Counted from the first letter of the stretch, positions 36,199-45,064 are shown. The stretch is DNA of 64,000 bases from Gorillibacterium timonense (GCF_001457415.1 NZ_LN881720.1:1-64000); one strand, 5' to 3'. Notes: generated by a model from the letters alone, not told the origin. Numbers and translations are program-made.

Positions 36199-37323
36199 AT
36201 GAATAGCGTCCCAATACGGGTATCCTATGTCGCCATCAGTCTATTTATCTTCGAGATCGGCAGCAGCCCCATGTTCCTATTGGGCGCAAAAGCGGGGAGA
36301 GACGCCTGGCTATCCATGCTGATCGGCGCCGTCACCGGGTTGCCCTTTCTTCTCCTGTATCTGGCCATTCACAGACTTGATCCGGACAAGGATCTGTTCG
36401 AATTGCTTCTGTACTATTTCGGCAGGACACTGGGCACTGTGGTGGGGTTGGCGTTTGTCGGTTATTTTATTTTGGAAGCGAACCGGAACCTCCGTGATTT
36501 CGGCGATTTGACGGGATTGGCCATCTTGACGCAGACGCCACTCTTTTTTATCATGCTGATCGTCATTCTTGTGATCATGAACACCATGCGGTATGGTCCA
36601 AGGACACTGTTTCTGGTCATCACAAGTTTGTTTCCCCTCATCCTCTTTAGCTTCATCCTCTTGTTTGTTTTTCTCCTCACGACCGACTTGGTCAGGCCGG
36701 AATTTCTGTTCCCCGTACTCGAGCATGGAATTAAGCCGGTCTGGGACGCGGCGGTTCCCGAACTGATCTCGTTTCCCTTTTGCCAAAGTATGCTCTTTCT
36801 CGTTTTCTTCCCTCTCGCTGACCCCCGCCGTAGATTGACCAAAGCGATTGTGCTGTGGTACGCGGGGACCTCGGTGTTTTTGACTTGCTTGAATGAGGTC
36901 AGCATTCTGGTGCTCGGTCCCGTTCTAGCGGCGAACAGCACCTATCCGATTCTGCAGGTGGTTCAGTTGATTCGGGTATCACAGTTGGTTCAGCGCTTCG
37001 ACGCGCTGTTCGTGATGATTTTATTTTTGGGGTTAGGGACGAAGCTCTGTTTCTTTTTTATGGGAGCGCTGGTGGGGATGGAACGCATGACGGGAAAGAA
37101 GGTAAAGCTATGGGTCATCCCGGTGGGGGCGACCATCTACCTAACTGCGTTTTTTCCATCCTCCTTTACCTCGTTTGTTAGACTCGGCCTGGAGGTTTTG
37201 GTCACCTATGTTTATCCGTTCTTCCAGCTGGGCTTCCCTTTGCTGCTGTTTGCTGTCATGCTTCTTCGCCAAAAGAAAAAGGGATCCCGGACAACCGGTC
37301 ATCCCTCTACTGGTTCTACCTAA
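36199..37323 (+). CDS. spore germination permease, GerB family B subunit
   Basis: A 374-residue membrane protein of the amino-acid/polyamine/organocation fold, with about ten helices, that binds germinants. Opening VPIRVSYVAISLFIFEIGSSPMFL. ATG 36199 follows AAGGGGGGG by eight bases; GTG 36193 is too close. It ends 8 bases inside the convergent hypothetical gene. It closes the germination operon. Confidence 0.92.
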   Translation: MNSVPIRVSYVAISLFIFEIGSSPMFLLGAKAGRDAWLSMLIGAVTGLPFLLLYLAIHRLDPDKDLFELLLYYFGRTLGTVVGLAFVGYFILEANRNLRDFGDLTGLAILTQTPLFFIMLIVILVIMNTMRYGPRTLFLVITSLFPLILFSFILLFVFLLTTDLVRPEFLFPVLEHGIKPVWDAAVPELISFPFCQSMLFLVFFPLADPRRRLTKAIVLWYAGTSVFLTCLNEVSILVLGPVLAANSTYPILQVVQLIRVSQLVQRFDALFVMILFLGLGTKLCFFFMGALVGMERMTGKKVKLWVIPVGATIYLTAFFPSSFTSFVRLGLEVLVTYVYPFFQLGFPLLLFAVMLLRQKKKGSRTTGHPSTGST

Positions 37324-38236
37324 GCCTCCCGACCATGATCTCCAAGGCTCTGCGTTCCTTCTCGTATGCGGTTTTCAACAGGGAGGCAATGTTCGTTCGA
37401 ACCTCGAGCAAGCTTGCATCCTCGTTTTTTTTGATGGTAAAGGCGCTCAGCCAAGCTTGGTAAACGGTCTGATATAACTCAGCGAGCTCAGGGAGATGGG
37501 CCTTCTCGAAATACTTGTAGGCATATTGTTTCAGCGGTGCATAGGTCCCGAGGAAATATTCGGCATTTGATGAGTCGCCAAAGCCGGTAGCTTCCTCATA
37601 ATGCTTGATGAGAGCCGGGTAGACCTCCAGGCCTTTGGCGTTGTCGCACCACTCCTCCCCCTGCAAGTGGGAAACGGCAAGCTGCAGCGTGTCGTGCTGA
37701 ATCGCTTCCCGCGACTTCTCCGACTTTCCGGTCAAGGTGAGTACCGACAAAATCGGGATTTCCCGCTTGCCTAGGGCATCATAGGACATCTCCGCAGCTT
37801 CGCCTGTAACGGATAGCGTGGCGAAGGTTTGAGAGGCGTCATCGTAACCCGTGATCAGCCCCCATTCGGGAACTCCGATATCCCAGGAAATGGCCGCGAT
37901 GCCTTGATCGATGGAGGTTCTGATCCGTTCGATGGCTTTAAGCCGCTGCGCTTCCTCCTGGTCGTCCTGCCCCCAATAGCGGCCGACATAATCGCAGTGA
38001 AGACCTCCGTTTTCCACCCACCTTTGCTGATCGTCCCAACTCCAGATCGAGGTGGCGCTTCGGCACAAATCGGCAGACAGCCACATCCGGAAAGCAAACC
38101 CGCTCGTGGCGACAATCTCCTCCGCCAGATCGGCATACGGGCTGTTTTTGACGGCGGCAGACAAGGCTTTCGCTAAGGAAAACAGATACCCGGTGGCGTC
38201 GTCAACGCCGTCCCACGTGATGGCTAGCTTCTTCAT
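37316..38236 (-). CDS. conserved hypothetical protein
   Basis: A 306-residue soluble protein. The middle reads ICAAISWDIGVPEWG-like (actual AAISWDIGVPEWGLITGYDD), a feature of papain/C39-like and BtrH-type folds, but no confident catalytic triad was assigned. It overlaps the regulator upstream by 4 bases (ATGA), so it is translated with it. The AraC-GyrI regulator may control it. Family uncertain. Confidence 0.65.
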   Translation of the reverse strand: MKKLAITWDGVDDATGYLFSLAKALSAAVKNSPYADLAEEIVATSGFAFRMWLSADLCRSATSIWSWDDQQRWVENGGLHCDYVGRYWGQDDQEEAQRLKAIERIRTSIDQGIAAISWDIGVPEWGLITGYDDASQTFATLSVTGEAAEMSYDALGKREIPILSVLTLTGKSEKSREAIQHDTLQLAVSHLQGEEWCDNAKGLEVYPALIKHYEEATGFGDSSNAEYFLGTYAPLKQYAYKYFEKAHLPELAELYQTVYQAWLSAFTIKKNEDASLLEVRTNIASLLKTAYEKERRALEIMVGRLR

Positions 38237-39060
38237 TTCAATCCCTCCAAAGGTATGTGGATTTGTTCTCGGAATGTCCGAGCTTCTTCGGTATACGTCT
38301 CGAATTCGTGTCCGCCGGTGCTCCGGCAGCCGCTAGTGGGAAGCCATTTGTTGTTGATGAATGCCCATGTTTGATGAATGGTGCTCACAAAGGTATAGAA
38401 AGTCGATGGAGGAGTGGTAAAAACGGCATACCGGCCGCCGCTGATCGCGATTTCCTGAGTATCGCTCAAATCTCCGCGCGCGTGCTCCTTGCGAATGCCA
38501 ATGAAATAATCCAGCTTGCCAATCGAGTGGTTCCAGATGCACACCCCGTAATCCGTGCATGGCATTCCCCCGGATAGCTTCTTCGACCCTTTCCGGCAGT
38601 TGTATTTGTTCCAGAAGCTTGGCGGATCCTCCTCATCGCTTTCATAGGCGACGACCGTAAACGGATCAAGCGTCCTGATTTCAGGCGTTACCGAGAAGGG
38701 AACGCTTTCAAATTGAAGGGGTTCATAAAGCTTCAGGCTGCTTTGCGCCGCCTTAAATTCCGTGGGGCGAATGCGATGCTCGGCTGCAAACGCCCGCGTG
38801 AAATTCTCTTTGGAATTGAAGCCGTAGGCAAAGGCAAGATCCGAAATCACGGCTTCGTTATCCAGCCGTTTGATGATTTCGGTCAGTCTCCGCTTGCGAA
38901 TGTAGTCGGCCGGCGTGAGCTTGGTCGCATACTTGAACACCCGGATAAAATGATAATCCGAGTAGCCGGCCATCCGCGCGCAGTCGGCCAGGGTTAGTTC
39001 TTGACTCAAGTTCTCTTCGATATAGGCAATCACACGCGCCATATGCGCCTTATAGTCCAT
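38233..39060 (-). CDS. AraC family regulator with GyrI-like effector domain
   Basis: A 275-residue regulator. N-terminal double helix-turn-helix (residues about 8-105: TLADCARMAGYSDYHFIRVFKYA..., FAYGFNSKENFTRAFAAEHRI), then a GyrI-like small-molecule domain (about 120-275: ISGGRYAVFTTPP). This pairing is the reverse of a multidrug-binding activator and is like Rob/BltR-type regulators. ATG 39060. It shares its effector domain type with the lone GyrI-like protein at 25203. The next gene overlaps by 4 bases. Confidence 0.9.
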   Translation of the reverse strand: MDYKAHMARVIAYIEENLSQELTLADCARMAGYSDYHFIRVFKYATKLTPADYIRKRRLTEIIKRLDNEAVISDLAFAYGFNSKENFTRAFAAEHRIRPTEFKAAQSSLKLYEPLQFESVPFSVTPEIRTLDPFTVVAYESDEEDPPSFWNKYNCRKGSKKLSGGMPCTDYGVCIWNHSIGKLDYFIGIRKEHARGDLSDTQEIAISGGRYAVFTTPPSTFYTFVSTIHQTWAFINNKWLPTSGCRSTGGHEFETYTEEARTFREQIHIPLEGLK

Positions 39061-39142
39061 ACCGCCTCACCTATGTATAGATATACCACAACAAAACCTC
39101 ACAGAGTTGATAAAAATTGCTTTTTTTGCTTTCTCCAGAATA

Positions 39143-39171
39143 TTGACAATCCAATTCTATCGTCGTATAGT
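39143..39171 (+). promoter_or_regulatory. promoter of the guanidine exporter operon
   Basis: TTGACA (39143-39148), 17 bases, TATAGT (39166-39171), just before the riboswitch. Near-consensus sigma-A promoter. Confidence 0.85.
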
Positions 39172-39189
39172 GTTGTGAACTGAAAATAG

Positions 39190-39325
39190 TCAGGTTTTCT
39201 AGGGTTCCGCAACATATCCATGTTGGCCTGGTCCGAGAGAAAGCCCGCAGCCCACCAGCTGCGCCACGGAAGGATAAAAGCCTGGGAGATAAACTGCATC
39301 ATGCGGTTTGTTTCCCAGGCTTCTT
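39190..39325 (+). promoter_or_regulatory. guanidine-I riboswitch (ykkC) with terminator
   Basis: The conserved strings are present in order: CTAGGGTTCCG, TGGTCCGAGAGA, and ACGGAAGGATAAAAGCC-TGGGAGA, as in the ykkC-yxkD RNA. An expression platform follows: AAGCCTGGGA (39278-39287) pairs with TCCCAGGCTT (39313-39322) as a terminator, which shares the aptamer's 3' strand. Binding of guanidinium should prevent this terminator and switch on the two SMR genes behind it. Confidence 0.95.
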
Positions 39326-39369
39326 GTTTTCATCCACTTTTGGCTTTACTAACGAAGGGAGAGATCACG

Positions 39370-39711
39370 GTGAACAAAACGTGGGCATCGGTTATTGCGG
39401 CAGCTATCTTTGAGGTGTTTTGGGTCATTGGGCTAAAACATGCGGATAGCTTTTGGGAATGGGGAGGAACGGCAACCGCGATTTTCTTTAGCTTTTACTT
39501 AATGATCATGGCGGCGCGTTCGCTTCCAGTTGGTACCGTTTATGCCGTCTTTGTTGGCTTAGGAACAGCGGGAACGGTTCTTGCTGAGATTGTTTTGTTC
39601 GATGCGGAAGTTCAACTCTCGAAAATTGTATTCATTGTCGTGCTTCTTATTGGGGTTGTCGGCCTAAAACTGCTTAGCATGGAAAAAGGGAATGAGGTGA
39701 GCGGAGAATGA
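39370..39711 (+). CDS. gdnC: SMR guanidinium exporter subunit (YkkC-like)
   Basis: A 113-residue four-helix small multidrug resistance protein. Glu14 region ([13 protein letters not shown]) matches the family's central acidic residue. It is probably half of a heteromeric guanidinium/proton antiporter in the cell membrane. GTG 39370 follows GAAGGGAGAG; earlier in-frame starts lie in the riboswitch. Its stop overlaps the next start (ATGA). The guanidine riboswitch gives the substrate call. Confidence 0.92.
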   Translation: MNKTWASVIAAAIFEVFWVIGLKHADSFWEWGGTATAIFFSFYLMIMAARSLPVGTVYAVFVGLGTAGTVLAEIVLFDAEVQLSKIVFIVVLLIGVVGLKLLSMEKGNEVSGE

Positions 39712-40022
39712 GCTGGTTGTATCTCTTTATGGCGGGGATCTTTGAGATGCTCGGGGTTTTATTGATAAATCTATTTAACCAAGCACGCAATTGGAAATCG
39801 TTTTGCTTCATGTTTGCTGGTTTTGGTCTCAGCTTTCTATTCCTATCGCTGGCCATGAAAACATTGCCGATGGGGACAGCCTACGCGGTATGGACCGGAA
39901 TTGGAGCTTCCGGGGGCGCGATCCTTGGAATGATCTATTACAAGGAGCCTCGAAGCTTTCTTCGTATCGCTTGTATTGGATTGGTATTGGGCTCAGCCGT
40001 AGGGTTGAAACTGGTGGGTTAG
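39708..40022 (+). CDS. gdnD: SMR guanidinium exporter subunit (YkkD-like)
   Basis: A 104-residue four-helix SMR protein with the family's acidic residue in the first helix ([14 protein letters not shown]). It overlaps gdnC by 4 bases and is the second half of the exporter pair, as ykkC-ykkD in B. subtilis. A terminator follows at 40125. Confidence 0.92.
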   Translation: MSWLYLFMAGIFEMLGVLLINLFNQARNWKSFCFMFAGFGLSFLFLSLAMKTLPMGTAYAVWTGIGASGGAILGMIYYKEPRSFLRIACIGLVLGSAVGLKLVG

Positions 40023-40124
40023 AGGTTAACATGCCCAAAGAGGTGGCCTGGCTCCCCTGTTTTGGGATGTCGCAGAGGTACGGTCGGATCTGCGGATCTG
40101 GATAGCAAGGCGTAGCAGCAAACG

Positions 40125-40154
40125 AAAAGGAGCCGCGCTAAGGGCTCCTTTTTG
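40125..40154 (+). terminator. gdnCD terminator
   Basis: Stem AAAAGGAGCC (40125-40134) / GGCTCCTTTT (40143-40152), 10 bp, then a T run. Confidence 0.9.
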
Positions 40155-40199
40155 TATGTGTAAATGTGTATTCGGATTCGGAATCATTCAAAAAAATGG

Positions 40200-40273
40200 C
40201 GTTCCCGAGAGGATTCGAACCTCCGACCTGCAGTTTAGGAAACTGTCGCTCTATCCTGCTGAGCTACGGGAAC
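40200..40273 (-). tRNA. tRNA-Arg (CCU)
   Basis: A 74-base tRNA on the minus strand: acceptor GTTCCCG / CGGGAAC, discriminator G, anticodon loop TTCCTAA (anticodon CCT), T-loop GTTCGAATC. An extended -10 TGGTATAAT is read on the minus strand about 13 bases upstream. Confidence 0.95.
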
Positions 40274-40656
40274 GCAGCGAATAACATTATACCACCAGCC
40301 CTGCTCGCGGCGCAACATGCGGAATATCCCCCAGTTGGACGAAAGAAGGTGCCTGGTGTGGAGACCCTCTCCCGGATCACAAGCGGATCACAGGTAGTTG
40401 CTGCGAAACCCTCTGGTGCATGCAGTTGGGCAGCTCAGACGTGTCCCCAGGGGAAAGGGCTCACAACATGTGGGCAACAACCCATGGAGAGCCAGTTGTC
40501 AGCTTCTACAAGGATCTGTTCAGTGAGCCCATCTCCGTAATCACTGAGGGAGACCGGAGCACCACAACAATCATGCCGGCAAGCGAACGTTAGGAACGGG
40601 TGTTTGTAGCGACGATCACAAAAGTTTTGTTTCACCGATCACAGAAAATTTGTAGA
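40274..40656. other. gene-free interval of about 380 bases with repeat copies
   Basis: No gene is supported. The interval holds copy A of two dispersed repeats: a 34-base element at 40312-40345 (second copy at 43335-43368), and a tandem GATCACA half-site motif at 40374-40392 that recurs at 43169-43187 and 45413-45431. It separates tRNA-Arg from the Crp/Fnr regulator. Confidence 0.7.
40312..40345 (+). repeat. dispersed 34-base repeat, copy 1
   Basis: Identical over 34 bases to 43335-43368, where it is the 3' part of a small reading frame. A weaker, broken match is at about 45436. This copy seems to be a 3' fragment of the same small gene. Confidence 0.85.
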
Positions 40657-41397
40657 TTATTGGATATTATGCTTGTAAGTTGAATGCCAGTGTCTTTTCT
40701 CCACGGGGTCTTTGGTGATTTCAGCAAGCATATGTAAGTGATCCAGGTTGAGGATCGTGATGAGTCGCTTCTCTACAAGAATGATACCTTCTTGTTGGAA
40801 CTCGATTAGGATTCTCGCAGCGGACTCTCGGCTGATTCCGATCATGTTACCAAGATGTTGTTGCGTGATCTTCCAGTCGATCAGTTGGCCTTCGCTTGAG
40901 GGAACACCAAAGTTGGAAAGCAGGTCAAGTAGTATGTTGGCAACTCGTACACGGGCGTCAAGAAAGGCCAAGTACTCCAGCTTACGATCGGCTTGGGCGA
41001 GCCGCTCGCTCACTACGTAGAATAGGTTGCGAAGGATCTGTGGAAAGCGGTCGATTAGCTTGTCCACGTCTGGCTTGCGAATCATCCAGAGAACGGTGTC
41101 TTCAATGGCAGCGACAGAAGCGAGCCGCTCACTACTACGGTGGACAACTTCCAACTCTCCTATGGTTTGGCCTGGGAATTGGTGGCCAAAGACGATCTCT
41201 TTGTCTTCACCTTCACGGAAGATCTTGAGCTGGCCGGACTTGACCACGTACATTTCGTTGCCGGGGTCGCCTTGGGAGAACAAGACTTGGTGCTTTCGAA
41301 GGCGACGCTCAGTGAATTTTTCTAGTACCCATTCTGTGGTCTCGGGTGGAACGGTGACATCTTCAAAGAAGGTGGATTCTAGTATATATGTAACCAA
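40657..41397 (-). CDS. Crp/Fnr family transcriptional regulator
   Basis: A 246-residue regulator. N-terminal cyclic-nucleotide-type beta-barrel (about residues 20-140, with RKHQVLFSQGDPGNEMYVVKSGQLKI), long dimer helix, and a C-terminal winged HTH (WKITQQHLGNMIGISRESAARILIEFQQEG). No Cys cluster typical of Fnr was seen, so the effector is unknown. A -10 TATAAT (minus, 41453-41448) makes the longer reading to ATG 41436 nearly leaderless; TTG 41397, with GGGAGAG 7 bases upstream, is the better start. No clear target sites were identified. Confidence 0.85.
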   Translation of the reverse strand: MVTYILESTFFEDVTVPPETTEWVLEKFTERRLRKHQVLFSQGDPGNEMYVVKSGQLKIFREGEDKEIVFGHQFPGQTIGELEVVHRSSERLASVAAIEDTVLWMIRKPDVDKLIDRFPQILRNLFYVVSERLAQADRKLEYLAFLDARVRVANILLDLLSNFGVPSSEGQLIDWKITQQHLGNMIGISRESAARILIEFQQEGIILVEKRLITILNLDHLHMLAEITKDPVEKRHWHSTYKHNIQ

Positions 41398-41498
41398 TAG
41401 CAGTCTCTCCCAGGCAGTAATTATTTCATAATACATTTTACCAGAATTATAGAAGGTAGGAGAAAACGAATTACTCAGTATATTTGAGGGAGGCAGCC

Positions 41499-42734
41499 AT
41501 GAAACCTGGAAAGATTACGAAAACAAGGCGGTTCGTTTTGGTTACGACAGCGAGTATATTGTTACTAACTACTGTTCCCGCAATAGGGTTTGCCGGTTCC
41601 AATCAGAGTTCTATTTCTGTCGTTATTAATGAGCGAAAACAACAGTATGATCAGTCCCCTGTTCTACTAAATGGGTCGGTCATGGTTCCATTGCGTTCTG
41701 TCTTTCAGTCTCTAGAAGCTAATGTTACCTATGACTCGAAAACCAGAACAATTAAGTCGAACAAAGGGGAAATATCGGTTTCCCTTCAAGTCGGCAGCAA
41801 AATAGCTAAAGTAAATGGTAAGGAAGTCACATTGAGCCAACCTGCGACCAGCATTAATAATTCCACATACGTACCAATCCGATTTGTAAGCGAAGCGCTG
41901 GGTGCAGAGGTAAAGTGGGATTCAAAGAATAACATAGTTTTCATTACATACAAGGAAAACCCAGAGCATTTGAGTAAACTCGTTGAGGCGGAGTTACTCA
42001 ATAATCAGATTGACGTCGAAAAGGTTGCCTCTCTTATCCGAAAAGGAGCGGATGCAAACCGCGCATTGTTTTTTGCTATAGACCATGGTGCACCTTTGGA
42101 AGTGGGTCAGGCTATTGTGAAATGTGGTGCAAATCCAAGCATTCTGTTAATCAGTAATGTCACGTCTAGAGATATAACGACTGTTAAGATGCAGCTTGCT
42201 TTAGGTGCCGATCCTAACGTACAGGATACAACGGGGAATTTCTTTTCCCCATTAACATCTGCATTAAACAAATGGACCGTTAATGGTAAAAAGGTGGATA
42301 TATCTTTCGAATTAGCAGAAATTCTTTTGGAGGCAGGGGCAAAGCCAACTCCTGAAGATTTGGCTAATATTCTTATCTACCGAAATTCTGATGCCTTAAA
42401 GCTTTTGCTGGACCATGGTGCCGATCCTAATGGAATTGTCACAAAAATCGTATACCGAGGGACGAATAGTACCTCCTTTTACTTCTTTGGTGATGCACCT
42501 GATCCGAATGTTAAGCAGAAAGTTATTTTACAAGCAATTGATCAGGCTATTGCGACAGGGGAGAGCGAGTTTAAGGATGATGTATTTAGAAATGTGGAAC
42601 TCCTGTTGAAGTACGGAGCTAGTCTAGACACTGTATCTCAGGATCAACTGGATCAATTATTACAGCTGGCATTAAAGCTCGGAGTAGATAGCCCTTACTT
42701 ACTGAATGCGCTCAGAACAGCAGGAGCTAAATAA
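41499..42734 (+). CDS. secreted stalk-domain protein with ankyrin-type repeats
   Basis: A 411-residue exported protein. Signal peptide (hydrophobic to about residue 32), stalk domain (about 35-150: MVPLRSVFQSLEANV, YVPIRFVSEALGAEV), then ankyrin-like repeats (about 165-400: LLDHGADPNGI, LLKYGASLDTV, KCGANPSIL, ALGADPNVQ). A stalk plus ankyrin fusion is unusual. ATG 41499 follows GAGGGAGG; TTG 41484 lies upstream of the site. It is AT-rich and divergent from the Crp/Fnr regulator, which may control it. Confidence 0.85.
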   Translation: MKPGKITKTRRFVLVTTASILLLTTVPAIGFAGSNQSSISVVINERKQQYDQSPVLLNGSVMVPLRSVFQSLEANVTYDSKTRTIKSNKGEISVSLQVGSKIAKVNGKEVTLSQPATSINNSTYVPIRFVSEALGAEVKWDSKNNIVFITYKENPEHLSKLVEAELLNNQIDVEKVASLIRKGADANRALFFAIDHGAPLEVGQAIVKCGANPSILLISNVTSRDITTVKMQLALGADPNVQDTTGNFFSPLTSALNKWTVNGKKVDISFELAEILLEAGAKPTPEDLANILIYRNSDALKLLLDHGADPNGIVTKIVYRGTNSTSFYFFGDAPDPNVKQKVILQAIDQAIATGESEFKDDVFRNVELLLKYGASLDTVSQDQLDQLLQLALKLGVDSPYLLNALRTAGAK

Positions 42735-43012
42735 ATCAGGATGCGAACCCAAATTGGCCATAAAGATAAAAGCTAAGCGAAGGGTATTGGCGGAAAGTTG
42801 CTGTTACCATTTTTGGAGAAGGAAGAAAATGCCCATCAGTACATATTCCAACCATGATGAATCAACACTTCCCGGAAACCCCAGCTGGACAGCTAGAGTT
42901 TAGCGTGATCCCTGTGGCAGGCGGAGAAGTAGCAATTGCTACAGATATGCCCCTGTAGAGAACCAGCCCCAGACCTCGCAAAGGCCATATATTATATTGA
43001 TGCTATTCTATT

Positions 43013-43051
43013 GCCCTGCATGTGAGCTTTTTTGCAGGGCTTTTGCTTTTT
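43013..43051 (+). terminator. terminator
   Basis: GCCCTGCA (43013-43020) pairs with TGCAGGGC (43033-43040), followed by TTTTGCTTTTT. Probably ends transcription from the stalk-ankyrin gene. Confidence 0.85.
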
Positions 43052-43131
43052 CTGAACAAACCCTTGAGACTACTTTGACCATGCAGAGATTCGGACAGAG
43101 TTGTTGCATTAGTTCTTCGACATGAAGCAAA

Positions 43132-43187
43132 AGGCAACCACCAACAGTAGGAGCTGCCGGTGGTTGCCTGATCACAACCGGATCACA
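43132..43187 (-). repeat. stem-loop joined to a dispersed 29-base repeat (copy 2)
   Basis: Perfect 11-bp stem AGGCAACCACC (43132-43142) / GGTGGTTGCCT (43159-43169); read on the minus strand it is followed by TTTGCTT, so it may terminate the MFS gene. The 29 bases at 43159-43187 are identical to 45403-45431, which also overlaps a minus-strand terminator behind the second MFS gene. Confidence 0.75.
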
Positions 43188-43228
43188 TGATGGTGTCCAG
43201 AAATTCATTTGGCCGGAGGGGGCGTTCT

Positions 43229-43399
43229 ATGTACAATACGTATCCAAACCCTCTTGTTAACGTTGGTTTAGATGGTTCAGATGTTTTTCACACTTACCAT
43301 TCGAAGGCATTCTACCACCATGGCCCTTGGCGGAGCAACATGCGGAATATCCCCCAGTTGGACGAAAGGAGGCTTCCAGTGCGGCCTTATTTCCCTTGA
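43229..43399 (+). CDS. small Tyr/His-rich hypothetical protein
   Basis: A 56-residue frame from ATG 43229 with GGAGGGGG 6 bases upstream: MYNTYPNPLVNVGLDG, then FHTYHSKAFYHHGPW. The second half overlaps the 34-base dispersed repeat, of which only the 3' part is found at 40312. Rich in Tyr, His, Asn and Pro, like some small spore-coat peptides, but no family is recognised. Confidence 0.5.
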   Translation: MYNTYPNPLVNVGLDGSDVFHTYHSKAFYHHGPWRSNMRNIPQLDERRLPVRPYFP

Positions 43400-43490
43400 C
43401 GCGAGGAGTGGAGGAGCACAATTGCTGCTATACTCCTCGAATGATATTTCACTAAAGTATTTCGTAATAGTCGCCTTCTTTTTCCTCTCA

Positions 43491-44900
43491 CTACTCCTCA
43501 GAGCCACCACGCACCGTCCCGGATTGGAACTCTCTCCACCAGATGACCAACACGACGAACGTCAGGCCCCCTAATACGAGGAACAAGCTATTGGCAACTT
43601 GCAGGTTCGCCACTTCTAGCGGAACATGGCGGGCGACAGAATGGCCTCTTCGAAGCACAAATGCCAATAGAGCAATCACAATGGCAAAGGAGGATACGAG
43701 CTGTTCAACCAGATCGTTGAGCACCGAGCCTTCGACCAGACGGTGTTCCGGGAGTGTCCCCATACCCGCCGTTGTGGCCGGAATGCACGAAAGCCCAAAG
43801 CCTGCACCCCGAACAGCCAAGAGCAAGGCAATATACCAGAGAGGCGATTCTGCGGATAACCATCCGAGCAGCAAGGTTGTAATTCCAACGATGAACAGTC
43901 CCGCTGCAACCACGTTCTTGGCTCCATTGCGATCCAGAATTTTCCCGCCGACGATCATGAAGATTCCGGTCATTAGAGCATCCGGGATAAACATTAATCC
44001 GGTAACGGTAGCGCTATAGTGGTATACATCCTGGAGCACAAGCGGGATGAGAAAGAACGACATGTAATATCCGACGGCCCCTAAGGTAGTCACGATAGTG
44101 CCTGTGCGGAACGGACGAATCTTCAGCAATGATAAGTGTAGCAGAGGATGCTGGATAGCCTGCTGATGGATAACAAACAACACAAGACTAACCAATCCTC
44201 CGGCCAACAGCAGCCAGTTAAGAGGACTTAGCGCCTGCTCGAAGGTACCCATTTTGCCAAGCGCATACAGGGTTAATCCGACACCGAGGAAAACCGTAAG
44301 GTATCCTTTCTTGTCAAAAGGGCCGGGCTTACCGGTTGCGGATGGTTGAATAAGCCCAATGGCGGCAATAAGCCCAAGAACTCCCGTCGGCAAGTTGGCC
44401 AAGAACAACAGCCGTGGGCTTCCAAAATCAACAATCACTCCGCCCAGAGTGGGGCCGACGGTTGGAGCAACCATACTAACAACGCCCCAGATCCCCGTGG
44501 CGACTCCTCTTTCTTGGATAGGAACAGCAGCAAAGATCAGTGTAATTGACAAGGGCGTGAGCAGTCCTGCACCAAGACCCTGAAGCCCTCTACTGATGAT
44601 AAGAACAGGCAAATTCCCCGCGGCAGAGGCGGCGATGGAGCCAATGAGGAACAAGAACAGACCTGCAATGTAGATTTTCTTGGCACCGTACCGTTCGCTT
44701 AAGAAGCCGGTGAGCGGCAAGGTTATGCCTACAACTAGAATGTAAATATTGATGATCCAGCTGGCCTGGAATTCATCAATCTGAAATTGTCTGACAAAAA
44801 ACGGAATAGCTGGATTCAACAAACTGGTATTCAATATGACGGTGAACGTCCCCAGCAAAACAGCCAGCAGGACGGACCATTTATGTGATAGATGCTTCAT
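43491..44900 (-). CDS. MFS drug exporter, DHA2 (14-helix EmrB/QacA) type
   Basis: A 469-residue proton-driven exporter. Seen: helices with the GILNTSLLNPAIPFF-like start (actual VILNTSLLNPAIPFFVR), LTGFLSERYGAKKIYIAG (motif A) and motif C-like GLGAGLLTPLS. The family exports drugs or lipophilic compounds. ATG 44900 with TGGAGG upstream. It is preceded by a 25-codon leader frame and hairpins on the same strand, which suggests expression control by translation of the leader. Confidence 0.9.
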   Translation of the reverse strand: MKHLSHKWSVLLAVLLGTFTVILNTSLLNPAIPFFVRQFQIDEFQASWIINIYILVVGITLPLTGFLSERYGAKKIYIAGLFLFLIGSIAASAAGNLPVLIISRGLQGLGAGLLTPLSITLIFAAVPIQERGVATGIWGVVSMVAPTVGPTLGGVIVDFGSPRLLFLANLPTGVLGLIAAIGLIQPSATGKPGPFDKKGYLTVFLGVGLTLYALGKMGTFEQALSPLNWLLLAGGLVSLVLFVIHQQAIQHPLLHLSLLKIRPFRTGTIVTTLGAVGYYMSFFLIPLVLQDVYHYSATVTGLMFIPDALMTGIFMIVGGKILDRNGAKNVVAAGLFIVGITTLLLGWLSAESPLWYIALLLAVRGAGFGLSCIPATTAGMGTLPEHRLVEGSVLNDLVEQLVSSFAIVIALLAFVLRRGHSVARHVPLEVANLQVANSLFLVLGGLTFVVLVIWWREFQSGTVRGGSEE

Positions 44901-44903
44901 TAT

Positions 44904-44959
44904 CTTTTTCCTCCAGGTAGGTTGCCCAAGGAAAAAGCAAACGGCTAAGACTGCCGGTT
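44904..44959 (-). promoter_or_regulatory. attenuator-like hairpins before the MFS gene
   Basis: Read on the minus strand: AACCGGC (44959-44953) pairs with GCCGTTT (44945-44939) with one bulge, followed at once by GCTTTTTCC, a terminator shape. Next, AGGAAAAAG at 44912-44904, part of the gene's own ribosome site, pairs with CTTTTTCCT at 44937-44929, so the T tract can also mask translation. The two structures share the T tract. A leader peptide ends 28 bases upstream. Confidence 0.6.
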
Positions 44960-44986
44960 AACCCTATGCTGGAACAATCTTATCCT

Positions 44987-45064
44987 CTACTTTCTTGCCA
45001 AAGGCACCTCGATTAATAAATTCAATGGGGTACACTCTGGCAGACAGATGATGAGCTGGTTCAT
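44987..45064 (-). CDS. 25-residue leader peptide
   Basis: A strong AGGAGGTGACC site lies 6-7 bases before ATG 45064 on the minus strand. The frame reads MNQLIICLPECTPLNLLIEVPLARK and stops at 44987, about 85 bases before the MFS start, with hairpins between. The layout matches leaders that sense antibiotic-stalled ribosomes. No sequence family is recognised. Confidence 0.65.
   Translation of the reverse strand: MNQLIICLPECTPLNLLIEVPLARK

Larger units (their letters stand above)
42735..43228. other. gene-free interval of about 490 bases
   Basis: It holds a terminator at 43013, a long stem at 43132-43169 and one copy of the GATCACA repeat. Short frames here have no supported start. Confidence 0.55.
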
